Shown: positions 27,467 to 36,028 of the stretch, piece after piece
Layout: every line of letters begins with the position of its first letter
Numbering within the stretch: position 1 is the first letter of the stretch
NCBI GenBank assembly: GCA_017610275.1
Contig: JAFCCI010000008.1
Location: 1-36,278 of the forward strand
Origin: Candidatus Woesearchaeota archaeon
GTDB lineage: Archaea > Nanobdellota > Nanobdellia > Woesearchaeales > CG1-02-33-12
DNA length: 36,278 bases
Direction of reading: 5' to 3'
Translations under genes and position numbers: made by a program
The notes under the pieces: generated by a model
Seen by the model: only the letters and a program-made list of their open reading frames with translations
Database searches by the model: none
What the model was told of the DNA's origin: nothing

Positions 27467-28927
27467 TTGGATAAAAACAAAGGAACAATAAAGATTGATT
27501 CATACAAACTCAATGTTAATGACATTGTAGTTAATGTAGATATCACATTGGGCAGGAATGAGTTTGTTCCACTATACAATGTATCCATCTTAAATATCAG
27601 CAAAATAACAAACATCATTTTGCATAAAATAAGAGAGGAGTTTGTCTCAAAGATTAATGTGGGGGATATAAAGATAAAAGATTCAAGCAGCCAAAATGCT
27701 ATTAAGGACAAATTTCAGAAAGAAATCCTTGTTTTAATAAAAAAATATTTTCCTGATGTTGACAAGAAAACATCTAACCTGCTCGTAAATTATTTAATAC
27801 AAGAAAACATAGGTCTTGGGAATGTTGAGCTATTATTGAGAGACAAAAATCTGGAAGATATAGTGATAAACAATGCTCACGATCCTGTCTGGGTTTATCA
27901 CCGCAAACACGGATGGCTTAAGACAAACGTAAAGATACAATCAGAGTCGAAGATAAGGCATTATTCAACAATGATAGGCCGTGATGTTGGGAAAGAGATA
28001 ACATTATTAAAGCCATTGATGGATGCCAGCCTGCCAAGCGGGGACAGGGTTAATGCTACATTAAGCCCAATCTCAACCATTGGCAATACCATATCCATAA
28101 GAAAATTTGCTGAAAAGCCATGGACAATAACTGATTTTATAAGGGAAAAAACCTTATCATATTATGCAGCCGCATTGATATGGCTTGCAGTTCAGAACGA
28201 ACTTTCAATCTTGATTACAGGCGGAACAGGCTCTGGAAAGACATCCATGCTTAATGTTGTTTCTAACTTTTTTCCGCCAAACCAGAGGATAATTTCCATT
28301 GAAGATACAAGAGAGCTAACCCTGCCAGATTCCCTGCATTGGGTCCCTCTGGAAACAAGATTGCCAAATCCAGAAGGCAAAGGTGAGGTTACTATGCTTG
28401 ACCTTCTTGTGAATTCGCTTAGAATGAGGCCAGATAAGATAATTGTTGGTGAGATAAGAAGAAAAAAAGAAGCAGAAGTGCTGTTTGAAGCAATGCATAC
28501 AGGACATTCTGTTTATGCTACACTGCATGCAAATAATGCAAGAGAAACTGTTGTAAGGATGACAAATCCGCCGATAGATATCCCCAAGCTTATGCTTACT
28601 GCTCTTTCATTAATAGTTGTGCAGCATCGTGACAGAAGAACTGGAAGAAGAAGGACATTGCAGATTGCAGAGGTATTGCCTAATGGTGATCCAAATGTTT
28701 TATTGCAGCTGGATGCACAGAAAGACCAGTTAAACCAAATAAACGAATCTCAGGTTCTTATGGAGACAATAAACCTTTATACCGGGCTTACACCTGATGA
28801 AATAAGGAAAGATATAAATGAGAAAATAAACATACTAAAATGGCTTGTTAAGAACAATATCACAAATATACACCAGATAGGATTGATATTTGCTAAGTAT
28901 TATATTAAAAAGCTAAGGCATAAATAA
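27467..28927 (+). CDS. Type II/IV secretion (archaeal T4P/VirB11-like) ATPase
   Basis: Walker A 'ITGGTGSGKTSMLNVV', Asp box 'IISIEDTREL', Walker B 'LRMRPDKIIVGEIR', His box 'AMHTGHSVYATLHANNARETV'; TTG start after SD aaaggtg. Confidence 0.95.
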   Translation: MDKNKGTIKIDSYKLNVNDIVVNVDITLGRNEFVPLYNVSILNISKITNIILHKIREEFVSKINVGDIKIKDSSSQNAIKDKFQKEILVLIKKYFPDVDKKTSNLLVNYLIQENIGLGNVELLLRDKNLEDIVINNAHDPVWVYHRKHGWLKTNVKIQSESKIRHYSTMIGRDVGKEITLLKPLMDASLPSGDRVNATLSPISTIGNTISIRKFAEKPWTITDFIREKTLSYYAAALIWLAVQNELSILITGGTGSGKTSMLNVVSNFFPPNQRIISIEDTRELTLPDSLHWVPLETRLPNPEGKGEVTMLDLLVNSLRMRPDKIIVGEIRRKKEAEVLFEAMHTGHSVYATLHANNARETVVRMTNPPIDIPKLMLTALSLIVVQHRDRRTGRRRTLQIAEVLPNGDPNVLLQLDAQKDQLNQINESQVLMETINLYTGLTPDEIRKDINEKINILKWLVKNNITNIHQIGLIFAKYYIKKLRHK

Positions 28928-28956
28928 AGGTGATATGAATTATTGATTTAGTTAAT

Positions 28957-29751
28957 ATGCTTGTTAGGAAGCTTCCTAAATTAAAGGAAGACATGATAGT
29001 TGCCCATATGAGGGAAACACCTAAGCAACTTGTAAAGAAAGCAATACTTTTCTCTTTTTCAGCTGCAATAGCTGTCACCTTTTTCACTTTTGTAATACTT
29101 GAAAAGCAGATGAGTTCTTTATCAATACTTCCCTTACTATTTATCCTTGTTTTGGTATTGGTATCTGTATTTATGCTTCAAACACCAAAAGTTTACATAA
29201 GAAGGAGGGAAAGGGAAATAAATAAGGAAATTTTGTTTGCAGGAAGATACCTCCTTGTTAAGCTTGAATCGGGGACTCCCTTATTTAATGCACTTATTGA
29301 TGCATCAAAGAGCTATGGTATTTCAGGCAAATACTTTAAGGAAATAGTTGATGACATAAACACAGGAACACCAATAGAAGAGGCACTTGAAAATGCAAGA
29401 AAATATAATGCGTCAAAAAATTTCAGGCTTATACTATGGCAGATAATAACATCTTTGAAAACAGGGGCAGAGGTAGCAGATTCTCTGAGAAAAACCCTAA
29501 GCCAGATAACACAGGAAGAAATAATAGAAATAAAAGAATATGGAAAAAAGCTGAATTCATTGGTTATGTTCTATATGATAGTTGCATGTGTAATCCCTTC
29601 ATTAGGAGTGACTATGATTGTAATTGTTTCAAGTTTTATGGACCTTGATATTAGCATGAGCCATCTTTTTATGGTTTTGTTCTTTTTGGCTATTATACAA
29701 TTTTTGTTTATATCATTAATTAAATCAGTAAGACCAATGGTGAACTTATGA
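28957..29751 (+). CDS. Type II secretion F-domain (TadC/GspF-like) platform protein
   Basis: 'GRYLLVKLESGTPLFNALIDASKSYG...IVDDINTGTPIEEALENARKYNASKNFRLILWQIITSLKTGAEVADSLRK' plus C-terminal TM helices. Confidence 0.88.
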   Translation: MLVRKLPKLKEDMIVAHMRETPKQLVKKAILFSFSAAIAVTFFTFVILEKQMSSLSILPLLFILVLVLVSVFMLQTPKVYIRRREREINKEILFAGRYLLVKLESGTPLFNALIDASKSYGISGKYFKEIVDDINTGTPIEEALENARKYNASKNFRLILWQIITSLKTGAEVADSLRKTLSQITQEEIIEIKEYGKKLNSLVMFYMIVACVIPSLGVTMIVIVSSFMDLDISMSHLFMVLFFLAIIQFLFISLIKSVRPMVNL

Positions 29752-30779
29752 AAATAATCTTTTTAGAGGAATTTGGAAAAGCAATCATTCCGGAAAAGCT
29801 TAGGCCAAAGATTAGAGAGTACCTTCTTAGGGCAGGTGTAACAGAGGTTCCATACAGATTATTTGGTGGTCTTTTTTATGGGTTCATATTATTGACAATC
29901 CTGTTGTTTTTCTTTTATGCTTACCCACTTCTTATTGAATCATTCTCTGGATTAAAACTTTTTATTCTTGCATTTGTTTCAGGTCTTGCTATAGCCTCAA
30001 GTATTGCTATTCTTACATTTGCTGTAATATATTTCTATTTGGATTTAAGAATTTTTAACAGGACAAAACAAATGGAAGAAATGCTGCCGGATTTCTTAAA
30101 GTTTGTTTCAGAGAACCTTAAAGGTGGGATGTCTTTTGAAAAGGCACTATGGTCTGCTATAAAGCCGGAGTTTGGAATACTTGCCACTGAGGTTAGGCTT
30201 GCTGCAAAAAAAGTCATGACAGGACAGGATGTTGATGATTCAATAACAGAATTTACAGACAAGTATGATTCTCCAATGCTGAGGAGGTCATTCAACCTTA
30301 TTATAGAAGGACTTAAGGGCGGAGGCCAGATAGCAGAACTTATTGACAGGGTTATTGAAAATATCACTGAGACAAGGATGCTGAAAAAAGAAATGGCTGC
30401 CACAAACATGACTTATGTGATATTCATTACATTTGTTGTGATAGTGATTGCACCCGGATTGTTTGCACTTTCATACCAGTTGCTTATTATCTTAGGAAGT
30501 TTTATCTCTAAGATTGGAACTACCCAAATAAGCGGCGGAATGAATCTCCCATTAACTATCTCAAGCATATCAATAAAGCAGTCAGACTTTGTGGTCTTTT
30601 CAAGATATGCTCTTGTTATAATATCCACATTTTCATCTATGATAGTTTCAATGATAAGGAGGGGAAGCATCAAAGCAGGAGTTGCATATATTCCTATATT
30701 TATTGCATCATCACTTTTGCTTCACTTTTTGTTTATGATGGTACTGACAAAGATATTTGGCGGTTTAATAGCAATTTAA
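29748..30779 (+). CDS. Type II secretion F-domain (TadC/GspF-like) platform protein
   Basis: 'EMLPDFLKFVSENLKGGMSFEKALWSAIKPEFGILATEVRLAAKKVMTGQDVDDSITEFTDKYDSPMLRRSFNLIIEGLKGGGQIAELI'; ATGA overlap with preceding gene. Confidence 0.9.
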   Translation: MKIIFLEEFGKAIIPEKLRPKIREYLLRAGVTEVPYRLFGGLFYGFILLTILLFFFYAYPLLIESFSGLKLFILAFVSGLAIASSIAILTFAVIYFYLDLRIFNRTKQMEEMLPDFLKFVSENLKGGMSFEKALWSAIKPEFGILATEVRLAAKKVMTGQDVDDSITEFTDKYDSPMLRRSFNLIIEGLKGGGQIAELIDRVIENITETRMLKKEMAATNMTYVIFITFVVIVIAPGLFALSYQLLIILGSFISKIGTTQISGGMNLPLTISSISIKQSDFVVFSRYALVIISTFSSMIVSMIRRGSIKAGVAYIPIFIASSLLLHFLFMMVLTKIFGGLIAI

Positions 30780-30799
30780 TTAACTAAAAAAACGAAAGA

Positions 30800-30860
30800 T
30801 TTATATAAAAGCAGGAGTATAATCCAATATAATTATATTTTATTAATAAAAAAGGAGGAG
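30800..30860 (+). promoter_or_regulatory. TATA box (tttatataaaa) and SD (ggaggag) for the major pilin candidate
   Basis: 30800-30810 TATA; 30854-30860 SD before ATG 30866. Confidence 0.6.
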
Positions 30861-30865
30861 ATAAA

Positions 30866-31402
30866 ATGGTTATGAAAAAAAAGGCACAGGCTGCCATGGA
30901 ATTCTTGATGACTTATGGATGGGCAATCCTAGTTGTTCTGGTTGTTATTGGTGCATTAGCATATTTTGGTGTTTTAAATCCGGAAAATCTTTTGCCAGAG
31001 AAATGCACACTCCCAATGGGATTATATTGTAAAGAACATGCTGTAAGAACAGGTTCTCCTGGTTCCATAAACTTCATTGTTGAGAATGGTATGGGAAGCG
31101 GAGTCATCTTTCGTAATATAAGTGTTACTGGAGACGTATTTGATGATGCAAATTGTAACTTAGATGCTGCTGGGTTAGGTAGTTTACCATATAGTGAAAG
31201 CCCATACAATAGTGTTGCAGGATTACATATTGGAAATGGTGATAGCAAAACTATAACAATTGCATGTGATATTGGTACATGGAGTGGTAAGACCAAAGGC
31301 AACATAAAAATAACTTACTGTTCTGACACTCTTGGAGATTCAACTAAATGTGATACTTTCTCTCGCCCATTAGAAGGGGAATTAATGACCGTTGTTCAAT
31401 AA
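30866..31402 (+). CDS. Type IV pilin-like protein (class III signal peptide), candidate major pilin
   Basis: 'MVMKKKAQAAMEFLMTYGWAILVVLVVIGALAYFG'; E at +5 of predicted mature protein. Confidence 0.85.
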   Translation: MVMKKKAQAAMEFLMTYGWAILVVLVVIGALAYFGVLNPENLLPEKCTLPMGLYCKEHAVRTGSPGSINFIVENGMGSGVIFRNISVTGDVFDDANCNLDAAGLGSLPYSESPYNSVAGLHIGNGDSKTITIACDIGTWSGKTKGNIKITYCSDTLGDSTKCDTFSRPLEGELMTVVQ

Positions 31403-31552
31403 TTCTCTTACTTTTTTAATTTAATTCTTTTTTATTTATGATATTTTTCTTAATTTATTTTACTTATTATATCTCCTTATTATACTTCAGTAGAAGTGTA
31501 AGATTATACTAATCTAAATTTAGTTAAAATTACTTTTAAGTAGGCACAAAGC

Positions 31553-31565
31553 TTTTATATATTTA
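31553..31565 (+). promoter_or_regulatory. TATA box for the second pilin-like gene set
   Basis: ttttatatattta ~25-30 nt before ATG 31587. Confidence 0.5.
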
Positions 31566-31586
31566 AACAGGATTTTCTAGATAATA

Positions 31587-32045
31587 ATGGCAATGATGAG
31601 AAAAGCACAGGCATCAATGGAATACCTGCTTGTAGCAGGGCTGATAACACTTGTAATTCTTCCTTCAATATATATTTTTTACAGTTACTCACATAAGTCA
31701 AATGAAGAAATAGCACAAGGAATGGTTAACAGGTTTGGAACACAAATAATTGATGCTGCAGAAGAGGTTTATTATCTTGGGGGTCCATCAAAAACAACCC
31801 TTGATTTAACAATGCCTAATGGTGTTATGAATATGGAAATATGGTGTAACCAGGAGATTGTATTTTTTTTAGCTGATGGTTCAGAACTTGGATTCAAGTC
31901 AAGAGTGAACATAACTACAAATATAACTGCTGGTGATGCTAGCGGCAGATGCTGTTATAATTTCACAAAAAGAGATTATTCCCCTGGACTAAAACATGTG
32001 ATAGTTGAGGCAAATGGAGATAATGTATTAGTTAGAATTGAATAG
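31587..32045 (+). CDS. Pilin-like protein (class III signal peptide)
   Basis: 'MMRKAQASMEYLLVAGLITLVILPSIYIFYSYS'. Confidence 0.8.
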   Translation: MAMMRKAQASMEYLLVAGLITLVILPSIYIFYSYSHKSNEEIAQGMVNRFGTQIIDAAEEVYYLGGPSKTTLDLTMPNGVMNMEIWCNQEIVFFLADGSELGFKSRVNITTNITAGDASGRCCYNFTKRDYSPGLKHVIVEANGDNVLVRIE

Positions 32046-32053
32046 GTATCAAT

Positions 32054-32482
32054 ATGAAAAAAGCACAATCATCCATTGAAGTTGCATTATTGATTGGATT
32101 TATGTTCCTGACATTTAATATATTCCTTCTTGTTATTGCACAGAGAATGGTTGATGTGCAGAATCAAAAAGACCGCCAGCTTATAGATGATATGGGTTTT
32201 GTTATTGAAAGTGAAATAGAGCTTGCAGCAGGAGTTGAGAATGGTTATTCAAGGACGTTTGTGATTCCAAAAACATTAAAAGGAATTAATTACTCAATAC
32301 AACTTATAAGCTCAGATGCTATGGGAACAAATTACAGCGAGATAGTGCTTGAATATATTGATTTTACAAAAACTCATACAATAGTAAAAAAACTACCAAA
32401 AAATGTGGATGGGATTATTCATAAAGGAGAAAATAATATATCAAAGAATGCTGGAATCATCTGCTTAAACACTTGTTCATAA
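32054..32482 (+). CDS. Pilin-like protein (class III signal peptide)
   Basis: 'MKKAQSSIEVALLIGFMFLTFNIFLLVIAQRM'. Confidence 0.78.
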   Translation: MKKAQSSIEVALLIGFMFLTFNIFLLVIAQRMVDVQNQKDRQLIDDMGFVIESEIELAAGVENGYSRTFVIPKTLKGINYSIQLISSDAMGTNYSEIVLEYIDFTKTHTIVKKLPKNVDGIIHKGENNISKNAGIICLNTCS

Positions 32483-32497
32483 AAAGAGGTAATTTAA

Positions 32498-32899
32498 ATG
32501 AAAAAAGCACAAACATGGTCTTTGGATGTTATGATAGCAGTATTTATATTTATTGTTGTGGTCATAGGATTTTTTTATATTATTGATATGTCATCAAAAC
32601 CTGATGAAGCAGAAAAGCTTAAAGATGAAGGTGAAACAGTTCCTGATATCCTGATATCATCAGAAACAGGAGAAAACCAAAGCGCTGTTATGGAAAAAAA
32701 GGTTGATGAAGGAAAAATAGATGAACTTGTTGAAAAAATTCAAACAAAAGAAGGGTATGAAAACCTTAAGAAAGAGCTTGGCATAGAAGGGGAGTTTTAC
32801 ATCCACTTTGAGGATGATGATGGAAATATAATATATATAAATGAAAGTGCTGAAACTGTTGGCATAGGCAGTGATCAAGTAAATATAACAGAAGAGTAA
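32498..32899 (+). CDS. Pilin-like / minor pilin candidate
   Basis: 'MKKAQTWSLDVMIAVFIFIVVVIGFFYIIDM' leader, small acidic ectodomain. Confidence 0.65.
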   Translation: MKKAQTWSLDVMIAVFIFIVVVIGFFYIIDMSSKPDEAEKLKDEGETVPDILISSETGENQSAVMEKKVDEGKIDELVEKIQTKEGYENLKKELGIEGEFYIHFEDDDGNIIYINESAETVGIGSDQVNITEE

Positions 32900-32914
32900 T
32901 AGCCAAAGCTTATA

Positions 32915-32956
32915 GGACTTTTCTTTAGTCCGGTACAAGTAAATTTCTCTCTTGTA
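32915..32956. other. Two adjacent small hairpins in a pilin-cluster intergenic region
   Basis: ggact-7nt-agtcc (32915-32931) and tacaag-11nt-cttgta (32934-32956). Confidence 0.35.
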
Positions 32957-32976
32957 ACTCTTAAATTAATAAAATA

Positions 32977-32987
32977 ATTTAAATACC
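32977..32987 (+). promoter_or_regulatory. TATA box upstream of the 168-aa pilin-like gene
   Basis: atttaaatacc ~25-30 nt before ATG 33011. Confidence 0.5.
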
Positions 32988-33010
32988 AGCTAACAAATAA
33001 TATATTAAGA

Positions 33011-33517
33011 ATGGACAAAAAGGCATATTTTTTCACATTAGACGCTTTTATTGCAACAAGCATTATAGTTATTGGTATTTCTTTAATCTTATTTGCCCGT
33101 GCAAACAAGCCTTATGAGATGCAGACAGCTTTTCTTTCTCAGGATGTTATAGATACTGTCTCATCAATAAAGGTTTATGAGATAAGTGATAATGAATATG
33201 TAAATAATTTAACAGCAGAGGGGAATATAACAAATACACAAAATACTATTTTAGAGCAGCTAGGAGAATTTTGTTATAAGAGGATGAATAGCACAGCAAG
33301 AAATTTCACAGAAGAGGTATTCTTAAGAATAATCCCCCCAGAATATAATTTCCAGTTATTGATTAAAAATGGAAGTAACATATTGTTTAATTATACAAAG
33401 GGTAAAGGTATGAGTACATCACGGGTTTTAATATCTTCAAAAAATATAATCTTTGGGCAGATAAATGATTCAACTATGTGGGGACCTTATACATCAGAGG
33501 TAAAAACATGGCAATAA
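33011..33517 (+). CDS. Pilin-like / minor pilin candidate
   Basis: 'MDKKAYFFTLDAFIATSIIVIGISLILFA' leader. Confidence 0.65.
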   Translation: MDKKAYFFTLDAFIATSIIVIGISLILFARANKPYEMQTAFLSQDVIDTVSSIKVYEISDNEYVNNLTAEGNITNTQNTILEQLGEFCYKRMNSTARNFTEEVFLRIIPPEYNFQLLIKNGSNILFNYTKGKGMSTSRVLISSKNIIFGQINDSTMWGPYTSEVKTWQ

Positions 33518-34506
33518 AAAGCAAGAAAGGGGTGTTTTTTACATTTATGGCAATACTTGTTGTAAGTGTTTTAGTTTTAGCATTTTCCTCTGATGTTTAT
33601 GTCACCTCAAAAAACAAGATTCCAGTAGTTAAATCAAGGGTTAAAACAGCTGACAATTATTTAAGAAACCTTGAAACATCTTATCTGGAAACATCATTAT
33701 ATACAAGCAGCCATAATGCACTAAATTCAATTATTTTATATATTGTAAATCAAACCAATTTTCTAATTGATGAAAATGATTTAAACTTGAAGTTTGAGGA
33801 AATACTATTAAATGGCTCAATAAACGGAGAGAACATTAATACTAAGTACAACATAAAGCTAATGGATGAAAACACATTTATCCATAGGCTTGAGGATATT
33901 GAGGAAATGTCACAGGATGTATTGCATATAACAACAAGATTTGATAAGGATAACATAAATGCCATAATATTTCAGTCTAATGATACTGGACCATGGCAGG
34001 TTGGTATTAATTTAACTATGAATTATTCTGTTAATGCAGGAATTGCTTTATGGAACAAAACAAAAACAATTAGTATAGTCATAAGCATTCTTGGTTTTGA
34101 TGACCCTTTATATCTTGTAAATTCAGGTTATTCTCACCCAATAAAGGAAACCCCTTTTAATGACACAGAATGGAATGTTAGTACCCTAAATAAGCATATT
34201 GCAAACGCAACTTACAGACATGAGTCTAATGAATCTAATGAATCTACTGAGCACTCACCTAGCTATCTTATGAGGTTTTATAATAATACTTCACCTTCGC
34301 TATGCTGTGGCATAGAGTCAATGATAAATGAAACATTATCTGACGGAAGATATAAGAGTTATGTTGATTACTGCTTCTGGAGTGATGAGTGTGATGATTA
34401 TGGGCATAAGTTGTATAATATAACAGACATAACAACACCAGCTTATCCATTTAAGCTTGATGCATATCATGTTGGGCAATATAATGTGACAAAGGAAGTA
34501 GGGTAA
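33508..34506 (+). CDS. Short-leader membrane-anchored extracellular protein
   Basis: 'MAIKSKKGVFFTFMAILVVSVLVLAFSSDVYVTSKNK' leader, N-glycosylation-like NxS/T-rich ectodomain; ATG 33508 overlaps upstream stop. Confidence 0.65.
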   Translation: MAIKSKKGVFFTFMAILVVSVLVLAFSSDVYVTSKNKIPVVKSRVKTADNYLRNLETSYLETSLYTSSHNALNSIILYIVNQTNFLIDENDLNLKFEEILLNGSINGENINTKYNIKLMDENTFIHRLEDIEEMSQDVLHITTRFDKDNINAIIFQSNDTGPWQVGINLTMNYSVNAGIALWNKTKTISIVISILGFDDPLYLVNSGYSHPIKETPFNDTEWNVSTLNKHIANATYRHESNESNESTEHSPSYLMRFYNNTSPSLCCGIESMINETLSDGRYKSYVDYCFWSDECDDYGHKLYNITDITTPAYPFKLDAYHVGQYNVTKEVG

Positions 34507-34514
34507 AGCTTAAG

Positions 34515-34994
34515 ATGAATTATTATAACTCCATCTCAGGGTCTTATAACAAATTGCACAAAGAAGAGCAGTTAAACAAGATAAGAATAATAAGAAATAA
34601 CCTAAAAATTGAAAAACAGGATTTTCTTTTAGATGTCGGATGCGGAACAGGAATTTTTGCAGAAGAGTTTAAATGTATAAAAATAGGTGTTGACCCGGCT
34701 ATAAATCTCTTAAACCAGGGAAAGAATGCATTTTACATACAAGCATGTGCTGAAAATTTGCCATTCAAAGATAGTTCTTTTGATTTTGTTATATCTGTTA
34801 CTGCAATTCACAATCTCAAGAACATAAGAAAAGGCTTGGAGGAGATAAAAAGAGTTTCCAAAAAGAATATTGTATTAAGCATACTTAAAAGATCAGCTAA
34901 AATAAATGAAATAAAGAACCATATAGAAGAATTATTTAAAATAACAAAAATAATTGAGGAAAACAAAGACATAATCTTCTTTGCTAAAAGATAA
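34515..34994 (+). CDS. Class I SAM-dependent methyltransferase
   Basis: 'FLLDVGCGTGIFAEEF' motif I, 'ACAENLPFKDSSFDFVISVTAIHNLKNIRKGLEEIKRVSKKNIVLSIL'. Confidence 0.9.
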   Translation: MNYYNSISGSYNKLHKEEQLNKIRIIRNNLKIEKQDFLLDVGCGTGIFAEEFKCIKIGVDPAINLLNQGKNAFYIQACAENLPFKDSSFDFVISVTAIHNLKNIRKGLEEIKRVSKKNIVLSILKRSAKINEIKNHIEELFKITKIIEENKDIIFFAKR

Positions 34995-34995
34995 C

Positions 34996-35006
34996 TTTTA
35001 TATAAT
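34996..35006 (+). promoter_or_regulatory. TATA box upstream of the Glu-rich protein
   Basis: cttttatataa region; SD aaggtgat before ATG 35055. Confidence 0.45.
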
Positions 35007-35054
35007 ATTAGGTTTATCTTTGAATCATATTGAATAATAATAAGGTGATAAACA

Positions 35055-36014
35055 ATGAGTGTTCCAGATGAAATAATGAAACTAGCTAAATCATTAAAAG
35101 ATAATGGTCTTGCTGCAAGCATGCATGATGCAATAGAACGAGCAAAAAACATGATTGGAAAACCAAAGGAAAAGCCCGAAGTTAAGATAAAAGAACCAGA
35201 GTTTATTAAACAAGATTCTGAAGAGCATAAGGAAGAAAAGCCTGAAGAAAGGATTGAAGAAGTTGATGAGGTTAAAGAATCAGAAAATTTAGAAGAAACA
35301 CCAAAAGAGATTGAAGAGCCAGTAGAAGAAAAGCCTGAAACTTGTAAGGAGACACCTGAAGATATTGAAGAACCAAAAGAATCAGAAATGCCTGAAGAGA
35401 TAAAAGAAGTTGAGGAACCTTTAGAAAAAAAACAGATTGAGAAGCAGGAAACCATTGAAGAAGTTATGGAAGAAAAAGATTTGAGCAAGGGGGTTGAAGA
35501 AATAAAAACTGATGAAAAACCAGAAGAGATAAGTATAGAACCAGAAGAAAAACAAGAAGAAATCAAGATTGAAGAGCCAAGCGAAGAAATTGAAGAAAAA
35601 AAAGAAGAGCTTCCAACTGTCGATGAAATAGAGCCTGTTGACAGGGCAAAACCAGATTATGATGTTGCAAAAGAAGAAAAAACAGTAGGAGAACTGATGG
35701 AAGAGAACACTAAGTCTATTTATGAAGAAGAAAAACCAACAGAATCTGAAAAGCCTGAAAAAAATGAACAAGAGCAAATTGAGCAACCTGAAGAAGAAAA
35801 AGAAAAAAAGCCAGATGAAAACATAGAAAAACAGCAAAACTCTGAAGAGGAGAAAAAGGAAGAAGAACCTGAGAAACAAGAACAAGATTCAGATGAAAAA
35901 GAAAGCAATGAAGAAAAGAAAGAATCAGAGCCAGAAAAAGAACAGAAAAGTGAAAAACATTATGCAGAAGAGACTATTGATTTAACAAATGTTTTTAATT
36001 TTGGAAATAAATAA
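35055..36014 (+). CDS. Glu/Lys/Pro-rich, probably disordered protein with ordered N-terminal helix and C-terminal ETIDLTNVFNFGNK tail
   Basis: 319 aa; N-term 'MSVPDEIMKLAKSLKDNGLAASMHDAIERAKNMIG'; long EEK/PEE low-complexity middle. Confidence 0.75.
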   Translation: MSVPDEIMKLAKSLKDNGLAASMHDAIERAKNMIGKPKEKPEVKIKEPEFIKQDSEEHKEEKPEERIEEVDEVKESENLEETPKEIEEPVEEKPETCKETPEDIEEPKESEMPEEIKEVEEPLEKKQIEKQETIEEVMEEKDLSKGVEEIKTDEKPEEISIEPEEKQEEIKIEEPSEEIEEKKEELPTVDEIEPVDRAKPDYDVAKEEKTVGELMEENTKSIYEEEKPTESEKPEKNEQEQIEQPEEEKEKKPDENIEKQQNSEEEKKEEEPEKQEQDSDEKESNEEKKESEPEKEQKSEKHYAEETIDLTNVFNFGNK

Positions 36015-36028
36015 AAAAAGGTGTTTTT

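Noticed and set aside
34808-35885. Long minus-strand Ser-rich and Phe-rich ORFs (252 aa and 154 aa)
   Set aside because: Antisense shadows of the Glu-rich coding sequence and methyltransferase; composition simply mirrors GAA/GAG codons
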